Of a stretch of DNA of 45,183 nt, positions 1-9,520 are shown piece by piece. Below the pieces are notes generated by a model. That model had not been told where the DNA came from. It saw nothing but the letters and a program-made list of their open reading frames with translations, and did not search any database. Location: contig BPQB01000141.1 of the NCBI GenBank assembly GCA_019973155.2, positions 1 to 45,183 of the forward strand, read 5' to 3'. Within the stretch, counting starts at the first letter, position 1; the number at the start of each line of letters is the position of its first letter. The translations under genes and the position numbers were made by a program. The DNA is from Phanerochaete sordida (taxonomy: Eukaryota; Basidiomycota; Agaricomycetes; Polyporales; Phanerochaetaceae).

Positions 1-1189
1 CGCCTCGCGCATTCAGCCGGTGCGTCTTCCGCGCCATCGTTAGCCTTCGCTGGCATGCTCGCGCGGTCTTCCAGCTCCCTCTCAACATTGCAGCGTGGCT
101 CCGTTGTCAAGCGGCGAGCCCGCTCTCCTGTGCATCGCCGAGGTGGGTGCTGCGTGCTGCTTCCGTCTGCGCCGCAGGGCTGACTTTGACCGCGGCAGCG
201 TCTCGACGACTTGCGCCGTCGGGCAGCTTCATGAGCGCGTCGGTGCCATCCACGGCTGGCATGGCGCGCGCGGCACTTGCAGCCTCCGCAAGCACGTCCC
301 GAGTGTCCGGTATGCCGCTCCTTTTTGAACCCGCCCCGCTGACAAATGCATGTCAGCGTTCACACGCAAACGCGCGAGACAGCGCGGGCTGCTCACCACT
401 GTGCATGACAGCACCAACGTCGCCACGCGGGAGCGTTCTCCGCCACCTCTCCCCTCGGCGTCCTGACGCCTTCGCGCTGAACGGTGTGTCCCTGTGTCTT
501 CCCGTGCCGTGGTGTGCTGATTGCATCCAGGCACTGGCACACCGGCCTTTGCCGCATTGCGTCGGCTCTCAGCAGTCGCGTGAGCCTTCCGCGCATGTCC
601 CAGGGCGTGCGATTCCAAGTACCGTGGCATGCTCTCGGCTCCTGAGCCTCTGGTACGCAGCCTCCGAGACGCAGTTCCTCCACGTTCACTATCTGGCCGC
701 TCAAGAACGAAGCTGCAAGGCTGACATTGTAGAGGTCGTGACTGGACATCGAAGCCTAGAAGTGCGCGGCGTGTGTCCCCATTGGCTGAGTGATTCACCG
801 CGAGGGACGACTTCTTGCTGGGCACTTACGACTAGGACCCCAGATACCCTAGACCGTTAGGCTTGAAGTTTCGATAGGTAGGCCGCAGTTGCTTCGAGCG
901 GCAACTTTCTGCCGGTATCATATTATAATCATAAGTTAAAACACATCCAATCGAGTGATGTATTACATGGTACATGCTGCACAGATGGTACATACCGTAA
1001 ATGAAGAAATCGTGCCCGCCGAGCACAGCTTCGGCCCGTTTCCCACCTAGTCGGGAATTTACGACGCCATCTTGTCATAGCTTGGGTGTTGGGTATGCTG
1101 CTCTTTTGTGATCTATCTATGGCCGATTATACATCCAAATTACCAGCCTCTTTCAAGTCAAAGCTCGAGCAAAAGACCCTCCGCACTTG
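1..1189. other. No gene recognised
   Basis: Long open frames overlap on both strands here, as expected for GC-rich DNA, but none shows a recognisable domain or a convincing chain of splice sites. Around 900-1180 the base composition becomes AT-richer. I see nothing I can name in this stretch. Confidence 0.5.
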
Positions 1190-1338
1190 AGCATGAAACA
1201 CCGTAAGATCTGGTGGAGCGACGGACCGCTTCAGTCATTCAAGACCAAATATGGTACGCGTCATTTACAGACAAGGGACGAAGCGTACTCTTGTAAGCAG
1301 CAGTTCGCCCAGTTATATCAGCGCAGCTTCGGGCTCAC

Positions 1339-1423
1339 ATGTTTCTAGCTGGGGACATCATAGGATGTGGCGTTCGATTGGATGAACGCACAGTATTCCT
1401 GACCAAGAATGGTGATTGGCTAG
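1339..1423 (+). pseudogene. SPRY-domain fragment, possibly a 5' exon of the F-box gene
   Basis: This stretch encodes GDIIGCGV followed by RTVFLTKNGDWLG, which matches the core of RanBPM-type SPRY domains (GDVIGCGV...FFTKNG..LG). It is closed by a good donor (GTGCGT at 1424). A candidate intron 1424-1469 would join it in phase to the open frame that leads into the F-box, so it could be an internal exon of a SPRY+F-box gene. The N-terminal half of the SPRY fold is not clearly present upstream, although 1200-1253 holds a possible short exon ending in a GTACGC donor. It may instead be a decayed remnant of a separate SPRY gene. Confidence 0.45.
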
Positions 1424-1432
1424 GTGCGTGCG

Positions 1433-2843
1433 ATGCTGCTCGGGGGACAACAACTCATCGGCTGTGCAGGGGACTACTCTCTCGATGCAAAATCCGAGAC
1501 ACGCCTGGCAGTGTTTCTCTTCCTCGACGCCCTCGACGAGTTCTCGTCATCACCTTGGTTCGACCTTCGCATCTCTTTCGATGAAAGCCACGCTTCCTTT
1601 GCGGCTCAAGCGTATCTTTCCCGCATAGCTAATGCGCATACTCGCCGGGCAGTCCAATATGCACCGTTGCCTCCAGAGGTTCTCTCCATCATGATACGCT
1701 ACGTGGTTGCAGGTTCAAATCAAACAGCGCGAAAACTCGTCGGAAGACTTCGGCTTGTATGCTCACATTGGAATAGCACGCTCAAGCACGCCCTCTTTGG
1801 AAACATTATCCTGAGCAAGACTCGACATCTGGAATCCCTGAGTCAGACATTGCGCGACTGCTCTGCCGCTAATGTACGCCCAGGACAGCTTATCCGTACA
1901 CTCTCGGTAGGTGCCCCCTGGCATCGTAGCGAGAAACGTGCAGCCTCGCTAGAGACCGCCCTAGTCTTGGGCGTTGGAAGCCATGTCACACAGCTCACGC
2001 AGCTAAGATGGGCACTGGACCACCCGTTAAGCCATCTTTTCAAACCACCCCTTCCGCCTCCTCGTATCATGCTAGCGCTTCCGGCACTCCTTCGCAATCT
2101 TTGCAGTCTTCATAAACTACACCTCGCGAAGCGATCCTTTCACTCATGTGCCCAGCTTTTCTCCATCATTCACGCCTTACCCTCGCTAAAGCATCTGGAG
2201 CTTGAAGCCGTGACGGTTGATCGTGTGGGGCCAGTGCGCACGGCGCATGTTGCCGCTGCGGCGCAGAGGTTGCAGACGTTCCACTAGAAGGCTTTAACCA
2301 TGATCAGCCAGCGAGCAGCCATGGCAGCCGTTGCAGCACGGCTCTGCACTGGCAATGACTCCGATGCCTCCGCTGTGGCTGAAGCGGTCTCAAGAGCGCT
2401 GTGGACAACGGACTGGAGCTCTAGGTGGATCGCAAAATATACATATGAAGCAGATACCTCAGGAACGCTAGACTGTAGGTACTTTTCGTCTTGTAGGAGG
2501 TCATAATCTTACGGTATCCGCACGACGTTTAGCATCTTTGGACGTTGGTGGCTCGAGCTTGAAATGGAGGTGGTCAATGCCGCCGGCTGAAGAGAACAGC
2601 CCCATTCGTGCTCGTCTCCTTCTAACTCTAGGTTCCATCATCAACGGATCGTCCACTGTCGAGTTGGCACTCCAGAACCTTGACCCCCATCTGCGCCCTC
2701 ACTACCCGCTTACCCTTACTCTTGACAGCGAGTACCTTGCGTCCGAGCTCCCAAATCTCCAAGCACGACTTCCGGAGCTCATGCCTCACGCGCATCGGCT
2801 CGGGCTTATAACCATCGAAGCTGCCGCTCGCTTCAAGAAATAA
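1433..2843 (+). CDS. F-box protein (basidiomycete F-box/LRR-like)
   Basis: Three exons, 1433-2233, 2288-2474 and 2533-2843, join with matching phases into about 432 codons plus stop. F-box proteins are the substrate-choosing subunits of SCF ubiquitin ligases. The F-box is seen as PLPPEVLSIMIRYVV followed by RLRLVCSHWNSTLKHALF, the usual LP.E....I...V.......L..VC+.W pattern. Downstream segments are leucine-rich (LCSLHKLHLAKRSF and LPSLKHLELEAVTV), as in the leucine-repeat region of fungal members, and the protein ends in IEAAARFKK. Intron 1 (54 nt) has a GTGCGC donor and CACTAG acceptor; intron 2 (58 nt) runs from GTAGGT to GTTTAG. The true N-terminus is uncertain because an upstream SPRY-coding piece can be spliced in phase. 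Agaricomycetes carry large F-box families, so this is probably one of many paralogues. Confidence 0.6.
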
Positions 2844-3238
2844 CGAGAGAGGGATACCGAGGTCAGCGCAGGGAGGTCTGGGGCGGAGTGTCGAGCAGAG
2901 GCACAGGACAGACAATGAACTCGAGCTTTGCGACGGAGAGACTTTGGCTAGGATGGACGAACGTTTTACTGGGTTATGTATTATTAGAACGGACAGATTA
3001 TCGTCGTACACGGATAGCAGAAAACGCGCTGATGACATATGTAGCACGCATAAAGACACATCTATGCAGATGGATTCACCAAGCTCGGCACTGGTATCGG
3101 ACGCGTGAGCTGGGGGTGTGAGTCATCTAGCCGGGAACGCTGACCGTCATTCCCGATTCACGCATCGTCCGCCTGCTTCGTGCCCTTCGCATTGCTGAGC
3201 ATGCATCAGCGACGGAAGAACAGAGGGCAAAGAATGTC
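2844..3238. other. No clear gene
   Basis: Open frames are short and unsupported by splice sites. A plus-strand frame around 3140-3260 reads like coding sequence (VRLLRALRIAEHA) but has no start or continuation that I can place. Confidence 0.35.
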
Positions 3239-3728
3239 TTAGCTTTCGCATGCGTCGCAATGTGCAGATCGCCCAACGCCGATCGCTCGAGCGCGCTCAG
3301 CCATCTTCCCACTCATCCCGGACTCCACCGTTGGATACACGAAGTCGCAAATGTAAGGCTGCCTCACAATAACAAAGCCTTGCCTGTACGTGTGTACCGC
3401 CGTTCGGCGAACACAGCTGTGCATGCGAGACCAACGTGCCGTTGACGGTGCAGTATGAAATCGCCAGAGGAGGCTCACCATGGAGCGCGGAAGCACTGGG
3501 GGAGATGAAGTGGGCTCGTAGTTGCTAGCGCGGTCATATACAAATGCGTCGGACGATGGTAGCCTGGCAGCGAAGATCCAGCCTGGTGGAGAGGCCTGCA
3601 GAAAGAAGTCGTAAGTACACACATTCTGTTGCTGGGATCGTTTACGCTTACCTGACTCCCCCGGGTATGAGGTTAAGGCTTCGGGCACATTCTGCTTCAG
3701 CGGCTGTGTTGCGCATCCTGGTGTCCAT
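3239..3728 (-). CDS. Possible small three-exon gene, unknown function
   Basis: On the minus strand, exons 3728-3652, 3595-3479 and 3416-3239 join in phase into 124 codons including the stop (123 aa). Intron 1 has a textbook GTAAGC donor and CTTTCTGCAG acceptor (56 nt); intron 2 runs from GTGAGC to GCACAG (62 nt). The product begins MDTRMRNTAAEAECARS and ends in DACES. It contains no domain I recognise, no signal peptide and no membrane segment. Support comes only from the splice signals and the phase match, so this could be chance or the remains of a longer gene; an open minus-strand frame up to 3924 does not join to it. Confidence 0.3.
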
Positions 3729-4844
3729 TTCGTGACAAATGGTGGGCTATGGCTCGTTCCACCATCCGCGCTCGGGATGTGCCATGTTCTCTAGCGATAT
3801 CTTCGGGGGCACACGTGCTAGCGAACGTCTCGTCTATTCCGGAGTTTAGTCCTGCGACGCGACGTAGAGTGAGAAGGGCGACGCGCACCTTGCAACAGCA
3901 CGGTCGCCATGATTTCCTCTGCAAAAACGCTGCAGCGCGGCAATTAGTACGTTGGAAGGATTTTCGGCGACGTCCAACGCTCAGTGCGCAGCCTACGGTG
4001 CGTCGCAGCGTACCCTGGCAGGTCTGAGGCGGTGCACTGACGCGAGAACGAGAAGTGACATACTTGCTCGGCCCACCTTCAGGCGTGTCCTTCGATCATG
4101 GCGGGGAATGTAACTACACCTCAGGAGTGGTGGGGCGCGTTACAGAATGCTTTTGAAGGGTCCGGTACGCGCTCGCTTTGCATCTCTCTTGAAAGCCTGA
4201 TGATTTCCTGTAGCAGGAGTCGAGTAAGTGTATTTTGAGACTCGAGATCCCCTTTGGACAGCGGGAAGAACCTACGATTAGAAAAATCCCGGGCGGCGAG
4301 ACAGAAGCACGAGCTATCGATAGCGTTCGTCCATTGAAGAAGCGCAAGACACCGAGAGTGTGCCCGCAAGCTCGGCTCAGGTCATGCCAGCCGGATATGC
4401 ATGACAGCATGCTCGGCGCTGTAAGCGCAGAACACTGGGAGCGGACGTTTTACGCTGCCAATATTCGCTTGTCTCTATACGCCAGGCTGCCTGGCCCAGA
4501 TATACTGCTGACGGCACTGCGTCCCGCATTTGGGACAGTCCGAGTGAGTCCGAGTCCAAGTCGCTTAGCGCCCATCGCCTGCCCCGATTTCGCTCGATAG
4601 GCGCCGAGTCCATCGAGCGCCCATTGCTTCGACGCGCCGTGCCGTGCTTCGACGCGCCGTGCCGTGCTCCGGTGGCGTTGTGGCCCCTCCGGCTGCCTGC
4701 ATTGGGACCATTTCCGTCCATGTACAGTAATACCGTGTAATGGACTTCGAGGCAACCTCCTCGCCAGCGTCGCACCACGCCATCGTCGTCGAGAGGGGGG
4801 AGGTCCCACTGAAAGTACTCCCGAAGGGGATGACCCCGACGGCC
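3729..4844. other. No gene model; scattered coding-like pieces
   Basis: The plus strand carries two coding-like pieces: 4098-4164, starting MAGNVTTPQEWWGALQ and ending at a GTACGC donor, and 4217-4600, containing a basic PLKKRKTPRV stretch. The intron that would join them does not keep the reading frame, so I do not call a gene. Two identical 20-bp copies (about 4628-4667) built on gacgcgccgtgccgtgc sit at the end of the second piece. Confidence 0.3.
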
Positions 4845-4852
4845 TATATAAT
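4845..4852 (+). promoter_or_regulatory. TATA box of the 12-exon gene
   Basis: TATATAAT lies about 125 nt upstream of the ATG at 4977 in the context ggcctatataatcttc. A pyrimidine-rich stretch follows, typical of a fungal 5' leader. A similar box (TATATAATCT) precedes the gene at 13185. Confidence 0.6.
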
Positions 4853-4976
4853 CTTCAGCCAGGTGAGGCCGCAGCCCATCCTCTCCGCCTTTCTCTTTCC
4901 TCCCCCGGAACCCTCTTTGTTTCTTGCACATCACCCGTCACCGGTCACCCCCTCCCTCTCGCGATTCCTATCTTCC

Positions 4977-7900
4977 ATGGTCCCCAAACCTAGTGTTCAT
5001 GAGCCTGAGGCGGACTCAGGCGCGCCGTCTCCTTCAGGTGCCCCTCGCACGCGCAGGCAGCGCGCTGTCGTGTCGACAGCTATACAGGACGATGCGGAGC
5101 ACAATGTCGCCCCGAAGCAAGCCCGCGTCAAGAAGGGCTCGCCAAAGAAGCCCCCCAAGAAGTCCCCCAAGAAGTCGGACGACGTCGCCCTCGAGAGGAA
5201 ACGAAGCGCCCGACAGGCCCCCGCGTCCGCTGCTCCCGTCGATGAAGACCAGGCGCAGACTAAGGCTTCACAGAAACCTGCAAAGCGCGCCCGCCTGCGC
5301 ACTCACCAGCCAGACAAAGTACCGGAAGGCAGTTCAGTCGAGGCCGCCCCACACGCTCAGCCCGGACAGGCGACGCCCGACCCTGGTGCCGCGTCTTACG
5401 TCCCGCCTGGTGCGCCCGTTCCTGCTCTCTGCGCCATGCTCTCACTCACCGCGCGTCTCGCTCAGCGTACGTCCAGCCCGGACAGGCGGCGCCCGACCCT
5501 GGTGCCGCGTCTTACGTCCCGCCTGGTGCGCCCGCTCTCGCTCTCTGTGCGCCATGCTCTCACTCACCGCGCGTCTCGCTCAGCGTACGTCCAGCCCGGA
5601 CAGGTGGCGCCCGACCCTGGTGCCGCGTCTTACGTCCCGCCTGGTGCGCCCGTTCCTGCTCTCTGCGCCATGCTCTCACTCACCGCGCGTCTCGCTCAGC
5701 GTACGTCCAGCCCGGACAGGTGGCGCCCGACCCTGGTGCCGCGTCTTACGTCCCGCCTGGTGCGCCCGCTCTCGCTCTCTGTGTGCTGTGCTCTCACTCA
5801 CCGCGCGTCTCGCTCAGCGTACGCTCAGCCCGGACAGGCGGCGCCCGACCCTGGTGCCGCGTCTTACGTCCCGCCTGGTGCGCCCGCTCTCGCTCTCTGC
5901 GCCGTGCTCTCACTCACCGCGCGTCTCGCGCAGCGTATGCGCAGACTGGGCAGCCGATGACCGACCCTGGCATCGCGCTCTACGTCCCGCCTGGTGCGCA
6001 CCCTGGTGCCGCGCTCTACGTTCAGCCTTGTGCGCATGTCCTCGCCGTCTACTCCCGTGCGCTCTCACTCACCGCGCACTCGCACAGCGTATGCGCCACC
6101 TGGACAGACGATGCCTGGCACGGCGCCGGCTACGTCGTGGACGTCCGGCCATGGTACCGCACCCTATGCCCCGCCTGGTATGCCCATCCTCCCTGCCCGA
6201 CCTGTCCCGCACGCTCACTTCTCATTACCCGTAGCTCACGCACAGCCCTATCAGCTGGTGCAAGGCCCGGCGACGTCTATGCCATTCACGTCCGATCCCG
6301 GTGCTGGTCCCCATGTTCCAGCAGGCAAGTCGTGCCGGTATCATGCTTCGCCAAGCACATGCTCACCTGCGTTACATCACAATGTAGTAGCTCCGTCCAC
6401 GGCTGTCCCGCAACTACGCTTTCACTTCGAGGACTTCTCATCGCCCTCGAGTGCGCCGGCACCGGACCCCGCTACAAATCCAGCGGCTACGACGAGCACG
6501 AACCAAGCAGCTGCCGCTAAGCACACCCAGCCGGTTCCGTCTACGAATCGGAAGAAAGGCAAGGGTCCGGCGCGTGCCCCGAAGCCTGCGGGACACCCAG
6601 GAGGTGAGTCACAGTGTGGATCTAACTTCATCTACCGACGTCCTGATCACTCATTCCCACACAAGCTATGTCGCAAACAAACGGAGACCCTTCGACGGAT
6701 CCGCCGGCCCCTCCGACGGGTGCTCCGGGCTCTTCGACCTCCGCACAGACACCGGCTGCATCGCCGAAATACGCGTCGCAGAACCTCGATTGGCGAGATG
6801 AGGTGGTCATGAGCAAGGCGCAAAGGGACGAACAGGACCGGGCGCACCAGCGTCAGTTGAATAAGCTCACGAAGAAGTGCCAGCAAGAGCTCACGGTTCG
6901 CATCTGGCCCAGAAACAAAGTACGCACGTCATACACGGACCTTCACTCATAGCTAATCTCAAGACTCTAGCGACCCGCCAGACGCATCATTTACCAAGAA
7001 GCGATCGACGGCAACGTCCTAGAGCTGACGAAAGAGCTTCTCTTGGGGTGGCGATTTCCAGTTCCTGAAGTCACCCACTCTTCAATGGACATTGTCGCCA
7101 TGGTGTACCACCATCTGTCCGAGGAGTGGATCAGTGTATCATACGGCTATGTATACACCATCCCGGACGGCTACGATGTGCTGCACCTCAAGCCGCTCTC
7201 CGATGACGACGAAGACGAGGACCACCCCGACTTCACTCGCGAACTCGCAGACATGAAGGCACGTATGCTTCACCGTCAGGCGGTAGCAGCGTCGACGGAC
7301 GCAAGACAGAGGGCCGCCCTTCTCAACGTCGAGCGTGCCAGCGCAATTCGTCACAACCGCGCCATCACCCCCTCCTCGCTGACGAGTACACCGAGGCTCG
7401 GTCCGATGTCTACCCCCGCGACGCCTGCTCTTCCATCGTCCAGCCCAGAGACCTCGTCGTACTTCGGCGTGAAGAAGCTCCAACTGAAGAAGGCCAAAGC
7501 TCCCCCTCCGCTTCCGCCTCCGCCTCCACCGCCTCCCCAACCCCCGAAGCTTCCAAAGCAGCAACCCAAACCGTCGAAGGCCAGCGGACAGACAGGCGGT
7601 CATATCAACTCCGCGGCGCGCCCTCCTGCCGTGCCGTCGAAGAAGCATGTCAACCCCGCGAGCCCTCCAAGGTCTTCCCGCGCCGCGGCAGACCTTTCGC
7701 AGCCTCCCGAGGCGAAATCCAAGACTCGTCCGAAGCCTCGCCCGGTACCGCGTCGCAATCCTTCCCCCAGTCCCGCTGTACGCGCTCCCGGACCAGCTGA
7801 ATCCGCAGGCAAGCTGGTGTTGACCCATGAGAATTGAAATGTTGCTCACCGCTATCTCGTAGAACGTACAGCCGGGGCGGGGTCTAGTTCGTGGACGGAC

Positions 7901-9124
7901 ATAGGCAACGGACAGTCGTACCAGGCCTCTCGCGCTTCGGTTGATAACCCCCTCACAGGGTCCTCCCGAGCCGCGGCGGACCTCTCGCACCCCCCCGAGA
8001 TGAGGCCCAAGGCCCGCCCGCAGCCTCGCCCGGTGCCGCGTCACAATCCTTCCACCAATCCCGTTGGACGCGCGCCCGGAGGAGCTGAACGCCCCGCAGG
8101 TGAGCTGTCGTTGGCCCATGAGGATCGAAATCGTGCTCACCGCCATCTTGCAGAACGTACGGCCGCTACGGGGTCCAGTTTGTGGACGGACATAGGCAAC
8201 GGACAGGCCTACCAAGTCTATCGCGCCTCGGGCGGTAACCCTCTCACGATGGATCCTCCGGGACCGCCGCGAGATACGACTCATGCCGCGCCGAGCACTG
8301 AGGAGATCCCAAGTCGAGCGGGAACGAGTCTACCTAGGCTCAATTCTTTCCCTATTTCCCCCTTGCGCGCCGATGCGGCCAGAGATCAGCCGCGGGACAC
8401 ACGGACGCTGGATGAACTCTTCAACGATACATACTCTGACACCATGTCTCAGCCCTTCACTTACCGACTTTCGCCCTCTTCACACACTGAAAGCTCGCGT
8501 GCGTTCAGTCCGGAAGCCCCCTCCCCACCGCGGTCTTCAGACGGATTCGGACTCGATCTCGGCGTCGGTGACGGCACCCACAACGGCTCCGAGGGTGGCA
8601 GCGTCTTCGAAGACGGCGGGCGTCCGTTCAGCCCGGAAGCTCCCTCCCCACCACGCTCTCAAGCCGGACTCGGACTCGACCTCGGCGTCGGTAACGGCGC
8701 CCACAACGGCTCCGAGCGTGGAAGCGTCGTCGTCGACCACGGCGGAGACGAGTACGGTATCGACGACGGCCTCGGACTCGACCTCGGCGTCGGTAACGGC
8801 GCCCACAACGGCTCGGAGGGAGGAAGCGTCGTCGACCATGGCGGCGACGAGTACGGCATCGCCGACGGCACCTGGAACAGCAACGCCCTCACCCGCCCCG
8901 GCAAATTCGCTGGTCGTTGTCCCATCAGCGTCTCATCCGGATCGTTGTCCCCCCGCCGTACCTTCAGTCCCAGCTCGGAGGTGGAGTTCGTACGCTTGGG
9001 ATCTACGCACCGTACGCCCAAGACGGAACCTCAGTCTGACGGCGCGCTCGAGTACGGGGAAGGCGACGAAGACGCACCTCATGGGGCTCTGCTCATGCAT
9101 CAAACATGGCCAGACCCATCATGA
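4977..9124 (+). CDS. Large low-complexity orphan protein built partly from duplicated exons
   Basis: Twelve exons: 4977-5409, 5466-5525, 5584-5643, 5700-5759, 5818-5877, 5934-6029, 6088-6177, 6235-6603, 6666-6919, 6971-7808, 7863-8099 and 8154-9124. Their lengths sum to 1176 codons including the stop, with all phases matching. The start ATG lies in ccATGG downstream of a TATA box. The N-terminus is lysine-rich (SPKKPPKKSPKKS) and could be nuclear. Exons 2-5 are near-identical 20-residue units (core QPGQAAPDPGAASYVPPG); exons 6 and 7 are longer diverged versions. Exon 9 is charged and helical (about residues 450-490). Exon 10 starts with a globular-looking stretch (IYQEAIDGNVLELTKELL), then an acidic patch and a proline run. 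Exons 11-12 carry duplicated Arg/Pro segments, three Gly/Asp repeats and a Ser/Pro tail. Intron 6178-6234 is 57 nt without an in-frame stop, so it could be retained. I recognise no family and infer no function. Confidence 0.7.
5350..6029 (+). repeat. Tandem exon-intron array, 116/118-bp units
   Basis: The landmark cagcccggacagg recurs at 5358, 5474, 5592, 5708 and 5826 (diverged at 5942). The steps are 116, 118, 116, 118 and 116 bp, so two units make a 234-bp higher-order repeat divisible by three. Each unit is a 60-nt segment followed by a 56- or 58-nt segment starting gtgcgcccg, containing ctcactcac and ending ctcag or cgcag, that is, a complete intron. Exon length is constant; only the intron varies. 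Confidence 0.85.
7670..8251 (+). repeat. 291-bp tandem duplication of an exon plus intron
   Basis: Copies 7670-7960 and 7961-8251 align throughout (shared peptides SRAAADLS, RPVPR and SSxWTDIGNGQ). Each holds the end of one exon, a 54-nt intron (7809-7862 and 8100-8153) and the start of the next exon. The first intron starts GCAAGC, the second GTGAGC; both keep a gctcacc branch region and a TAG or CAG end. Confidence 0.75.
8540..8872 (+). repeat. Gly/Asp-rich coding repeats
   Basis: Three in-frame copies of a segment reading LGLDLGVGNGAHNGSEGGS, the last two followed by DHGGDEYGI, lie in the final exon of the 12-exon gene. The DNA copies are also similar at silent positions, which points to recent slippage or unequal exchange. 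Confidence 0.7.
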
Positions 9125-9520
9125 GCGATGCTCAATCCGTGGGATATGGGTCACCATTAATGCCCGATGCTTCATCCCTGTAGGGGTGCCTCGAGCTCGG
9201 CTCTGGCGCGCCTTCCCTTTCTGGACACAATTCAATCCCAGCCGTGCTGTTGTGCTCGGCGATGCTGACAAAGCACTCTGCAGCCCTAAAGCAGCACGTA
9301 CACTCTCTTTCATGGCTGACTAAGCGTCGAATCGAGCACGTTTGCGGTTTCGCTACCCGCTGCTGTATAGGGAAGGTGTTTCTCACGCCTCGTCAGCACA
9401 TTCGCAGGATATAGCCTGCGGTATTCGCAACCAGCCCGGCAGCCAGCAGAAGGAGGATGAGTAGGGATGGCATTTCCAGACGCTATTTACTATACAGGGA
9501 TTCTATCCGACCGCTGCCGC
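9125..9520. other. Convergent intergenic region
   Basis: This lies between the 3' ends of two converging genes. It has no convincing coding frame and should contain both transcript ends. I see no clear hairpin or repeat. Confidence 0.5.

Noticed and set aside
147..860. Long overlapping frames on both strands near the left edge
   Set aside because: They mirror each other in GC-rich DNA and show no domain, splice pattern or biased composition typical of protein.
5370..5960. Reading the array as a plain coding minisatellite
   Set aside because: The 116- and 118-bp steps shift the frame each time, whereas the 60-nt segments alone keep it, and the rest has complete intron signals.
4924..6234. 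A 436-codon Arg-rich frame through the repeat array
   Set aside because: It is an alternative frame of the duplicated exons and introns; the spliced model keeps a consistent Pro/Gly-rich peptide and matching phases.
7139..8284. 381-codon minus-strand frame
   Set aside because: It is the complement of the Pro/Ser-rich exons 10-12 of the plus-strand gene and has no independent support.
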